Assembly (NCBI GenBank): GCA_037176905.1
Contig: JBBBWG010001114.1
Span: 124,001-188,000 of the forward strand
Length of the DNA: 64,000 bases
Origin: Azolla pinnata
Lineage: Eukaryota; Streptophyta; Polypodiopsida; Salviniales; Salviniaceae
Reading direction: 5' to 3'
The notes below the pieces were generated by a model. The model saw only the letters and a program-made list of their open reading frames with translations, did not search any database and was not told the origin of the DNA. Position 1 is the stretch's first letter; each line of letters starts with the position of its first letter. Made by a program: the position numbers and the translations under genes. Below are positions 60,801 to 64,000 of this stretch, piece by piece.

Positions 60801-62002
60801 ACCTGTCAACATGATGTATTATTAGTAAACGCTTTGCATGATATTTTCTTCCATGATTGCTGGTTGCTTAATTTCTGTTCAAGTATTTTTAGATGTCTGT
60901 ATATATATTCTGGAACATGAATCTCGTACTTAACTTATTTCTAGATGGTTTGGTTCTGACATTTTTCTGCTCCATGGATTGAAATATTTATGTGCACAGA
61001 TCAAATCAACAAGATGGGTAGCAGATGGTCTGAGAAAGTTAAAAGATTCAAAGCAGTCTAGACGGAATCCTCTTATAGAAGGAGACTCAACAAAGAGATC
61101 TGCATCTCAATCAGTTAAAAGCTGTAAGTATGAATCATAATATGTAGCTGGAATCAATTATGTTGTGGATAAGTATTAAATCATTGAGCATGTCTTATCT
61201 ATATCTTAACATGCTGCATTAACAAATACTATATACTTGAGTATTTATTTCTTTCAATAAGTGAATCTGACAGTGTCAGTTTTTGCGTTATCTCATGAAA
61301 GGTACTGAAAACACTGGAATCGGGCATACAAATACATCAAATGAATCTATCCATCTTTGGTTTAACAACAATGCTGTGATGGACGAGATACAGTTTTGTC
61401 CCAAATTCTACACTAGACGACAGAAAGGGGACCATATGCAAGATTATTCAAAAGAGGATAGCAAATCCGTACCTGAAATGTCATCCATACTTCTCAATGG
61501 TGGTACTCAAGAATTTATTTCCAGTTCAGTATCATCTGGTCATCTCGGCAGCTTAACAGGAAGATTTATAGACAGGAAAGGTATGTCAAAAAAAAATTTC
61601 CAGCACTATTTAATTACTCAAATTTGAACTTTTTAAAAGAATGAAGGATTTTATACGAATTTAGAAGGTGGTTTTGTGTCCCAGTTGTTTGAGGTAGTTC
61701 TCCTTATATAGGACAAATTTGTGGCTACGTAAGGAAGTGAAGATGGCAATATGGATGTGCAGAGTGATGAATTTAGTGTTACTCCTGGCAGTGCAGGGAT
61801 GCCAAACGATGCATTTGATGAAGCAGGCCGTGTCATGAGGATGCAGTATAATGATTTCAATGTTTCAGATATCAACTTGGAGATGATGGCGAAGGATTAC
61901 ACTGTTATCGGCGGCAATGCAGATAAGGGGGCCGATGATCTCAGATTTGTCGATGGCAACCCAATGCCAGTTGATGGCGCCAATGGTATCCATAGCATAT
62001 GA
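54853..62002 (+). CDS. Agenet-TDBD-PHD-GNAT chromatin protein (IDM1-like), twelve coding exons
   Basis: Exons read at 54853-54921, 55533-57446, 57535-57652, 57724-57812, 57898-58136, 58377-58463, 58547-58646, 58748-59199, 59705-59792, 61000-61123, 61302-61580 and 61743-62002, giving about 1,272 residues. Domains in order: Agenet/Tudor-like repeats (about 18-175, '[11 protein letters not shown]', '[14 protein letters not shown]'); a Lys/Glu-rich middle; the TDBD (about 575-615, '[20 protein letters not shown]'); a PHD finger (about 633-675, '[20 protein letters not shown]'); a second zinc region (677-729); and a GNAT fold (about 780-905, '[11 protein letters not shown]' acetyl-CoA loop). The family includes Arabidopsis IDM1/ROS4, a histone H3 acetyltransferase that guides active DNA demethylation, and related PHD-GNAT proteins; this member is closer to the Agenet-bearing ones. 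Introns after 57812 and 58136 appear to use GC donors. The exon at 61302 has a weak acceptor choice. The reading of the last three exons is less sure than the rest. Confidence 0.9.
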
Positions 62003-62800
62003 GAGATGTCTGTTGATTTTAGCGTTGCGGTGACAATTTAGAGATGCTGATAACTGATTCACATTGTCTGAGTTGTGAAGTAGGGCTACTAACCAATGAT
62101 CTACAACAAATTATAAAGTAGAAGTACTGGCCCATCATCCAAATGTAAAGGGAGTAAACACGGAGACCGCGGTGGATGATAGCCCTGTAGAGATACAAAT
62201 CACTAATTCCACTGCCATCGTGCGCTCAAATGAGGAGATTTCAGCTGGACATTTGGATACTACCTGTGGCCGGAGATTCCAACTAAAGTTTCCTGTGAGA
62301 ATCCTTGAAGATCCTAAACAGTGATTCTAATCTTGAAGATATTTATACTGGAAAGACAGAACAGTATAAGTCTGAATGCCAAGATTACCATCCTTGATTG
62401 TGGAAACAGGCATAGAAGATGCAATGCAGAAATGGTGACTGATGATTTGGATTGTCTTACATAGCAATGCAAAAGAATAGCATTGACAGATGAAGTAACA
62501 AATGCTATTAACAGCCTTCGGAGAAAGGAAAGAAAAAAGAGGACCTTTGTAAGAGAAGATGACAAATGAAACTTACATAATATGATGGTGGAAACAGAGC
62601 TGAGAGTTCCGGAAACCGTTCATGACATGGAGGTATATCAGTCGGATCTCCTGAAAGTAATAGATCTTGTACATGGAAATGATACAGGAAATGGAGTCAG
62701 ATTATGTAATGTGATTAGAAATCTACGGGAAAGATAAGAATGAGAGAGGTGCATGCAAGGACCTGATGCTTTTGCAGCTCCGAAATCAGCATGGGCTGGC
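62003..62800 (+). other. Coding-like sequence after the PHD-GNAT stop: long 3' UTR or lost exon
   Basis: A frame of about 74 codons without a start (about 62080-62320) reads protein-like, including 'VDDSPVEIQITNSTAIVRS' and 'RFQLKFPVRILEDPK'. Other short protein-like runs follow near 62430-62580. They are broken by stops and not joined by obvious splice sites. They may be a decayed or alternative 3' part of the gene, or a transcribed 3' UTR. Confidence 0.35.
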
Positions 62801-64000
62801 AATTTCACAGGTGATCCTTTCGGTCAATTTTTCAGTGCCTTTCTCTTTTGAGGAATAGTTTGAGAGCTACACATAGTCACATGATGAATTGTTGCCAAAA
62901 AAATTGTTTGGAGAGGGGCTGCCAAATTGTGCAGTTTTGTAACATTATAGCATGTAAATATGGTCACAAGTTTAGTAGAATGGGAAGATTAGCCCGGGGA
63001 AAAAACATTGGCAATCTCTTGCTTGTTCCATATAAATCATAGGATGCTAATGCTGTGGTTGTCTTATTAAAGATCGCTAATGACTTTCCATCCATCTTTG
63101 TTGGCTTCGTAGCTTAAAGACGATCTCCACATGTCGTGGGAGTATCGTGGTTTTGTGTATAGAGTTAAACCGATATGTGTTCAAGGTTTCCGAGTCTTTT
63201 CTATCTGTAATATGTATAATGGGTCTATATATATATTTTCAAAAAGCCGTTGTCCAAGTGCTCCATGTCCATTGAAGTCTTTGTTGATAGAAACCAAGAT
63301 ACATCTTTTGATCTCTCAAAACCTTTCGTTTTGGATGATAATATCGACTCTCTATCCACGTAGAAGAAAAAGGTAGTTGATTCGATCCGTTTCTCTTTAT
63401 ATATCGATTTCCTTTCCGACGTTAAGCAAAACATTGCGCTTGATAACCGATTGTCGGAAAGGAATTCTTGGATCTTGCGATGAACATATCGGAGGATCTC
63501 TTTGGAGATGTTTCTAACACACAGACGGAAGAATGATATTAGCCCGTCAATGATTCATATATTCGTTGTCCACTATCTACGTTCCATCAAAGGCATATTT
63601 CGAGAGCTTTGTAGTCGAAAAGAAAAAGCTCTGCACAAGATTGTGTAAATATATATATGAGGGAATCCGCCGAGCACTCAAATACGGTATCGGAGAAACA
63701 CCCACTTTTTACTAATTAAAAACATGTTAATGAGACTTAACCCCGCTTCTACAACGCTCTGATAAACACTCCTCTTTCTGCTCCGCCTTCTCTCTATCTT
63801 TTTATAATAAGTACGAAACTTAGCAGGCAATCGCGCTCGCTTTAAGTTTAGCAGGAGCGAAAAAATAACTCCGACTTTCTATGCTACCGAAAGGCCACTG
63901 AATTAATCTCGAAAGTGAATCGTCCTCATTAAATGCAGATAGATATATGTATCTATACTGTGCATAATCAGAGGCACAAGTTGTTGATTTGGGGTAGTTT
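62801..64000. other. 3' flank, no supported gene
   Basis: AT-rich, with short open frames only. No RNA gene, transposon end or promoter of a next gene was recognised before the window ends. Confidence 0.45.

Overview
The window is nuclear DNA of a flowering plant. The evidence is plant-type telomere motifs (TTTAGGG / CCCTAAA) scattered through it, spliced genes with short exons, and plant-specific protein families: a five-finger-type CCCH protein and an Agenet/PHD/GNAT protein. I cannot place it below angiosperm. The coding regions are not GC-rich in the way many grass genes are. About a third of the window is genic, counting introns; the rest is AT-rich intergenic DNA with many local tandem repeats, a few decayed transposons and one segment of organelle-like composition.

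Layout. 1-7.4 kb: degenerate minisatellites, purine-rich microsatellite, a telomere-like array, a possible mitochondrial insertion and a 324-bp tandem duplication, with no confident gene. 7.4-11.4 kb: a second telomere-like array and the upstream region of the first gene. 11.4-17.4 kb (+): a CCCH zinc-finger gene in six coding exons that stops exactly where a fifth finger would be spliced on. 17.4-28 kb: intergenic, with two copies of one inverted-repeat (MITE-like) element and a telomere-like patch. 28-32.7 kb (+): promoter, leader intron and three coding exons of a small plant-specific protein. 34.0-39.4 kb (-): the XPD/UVH6 helicase of TFIIH in eleven exons, preceded by a 620-bp compound microsatellite. 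42.2-44.5 kb (-): histone H1 in two exons, with a TTAGGG hexamer array in its promoter and a 181-bp triplicated repeat upstream. 45.5-53 kb: gene-free DNA holding three tandem-repeat blocks and the front end of a dead LINE. 53-62 kb (+): a 12-exon gene for an IDM1-like Agenet-TDBD-PHD-GNAT chromatin protein. 62-64 kb: 3' flank.

Three of the five genes (XPD, histone H1, PHD-GNAT) act on chromatin, repair or transcription. They are independent units on both strands, not an operon. The most notable regulatory signal is a composite motif, CACGTG-N10-ATTGG, seen four times in front of three of the genes. Read on the other strand it is CCAAT-N10-CACG, the known plant ER-stress response element bound by NF-Y plus bZIP factors. 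All exon junctions were read by eye from GT/AG (or GC/AG) sites and reading-frame continuity; expect a base or two of uncertainty at some of them.
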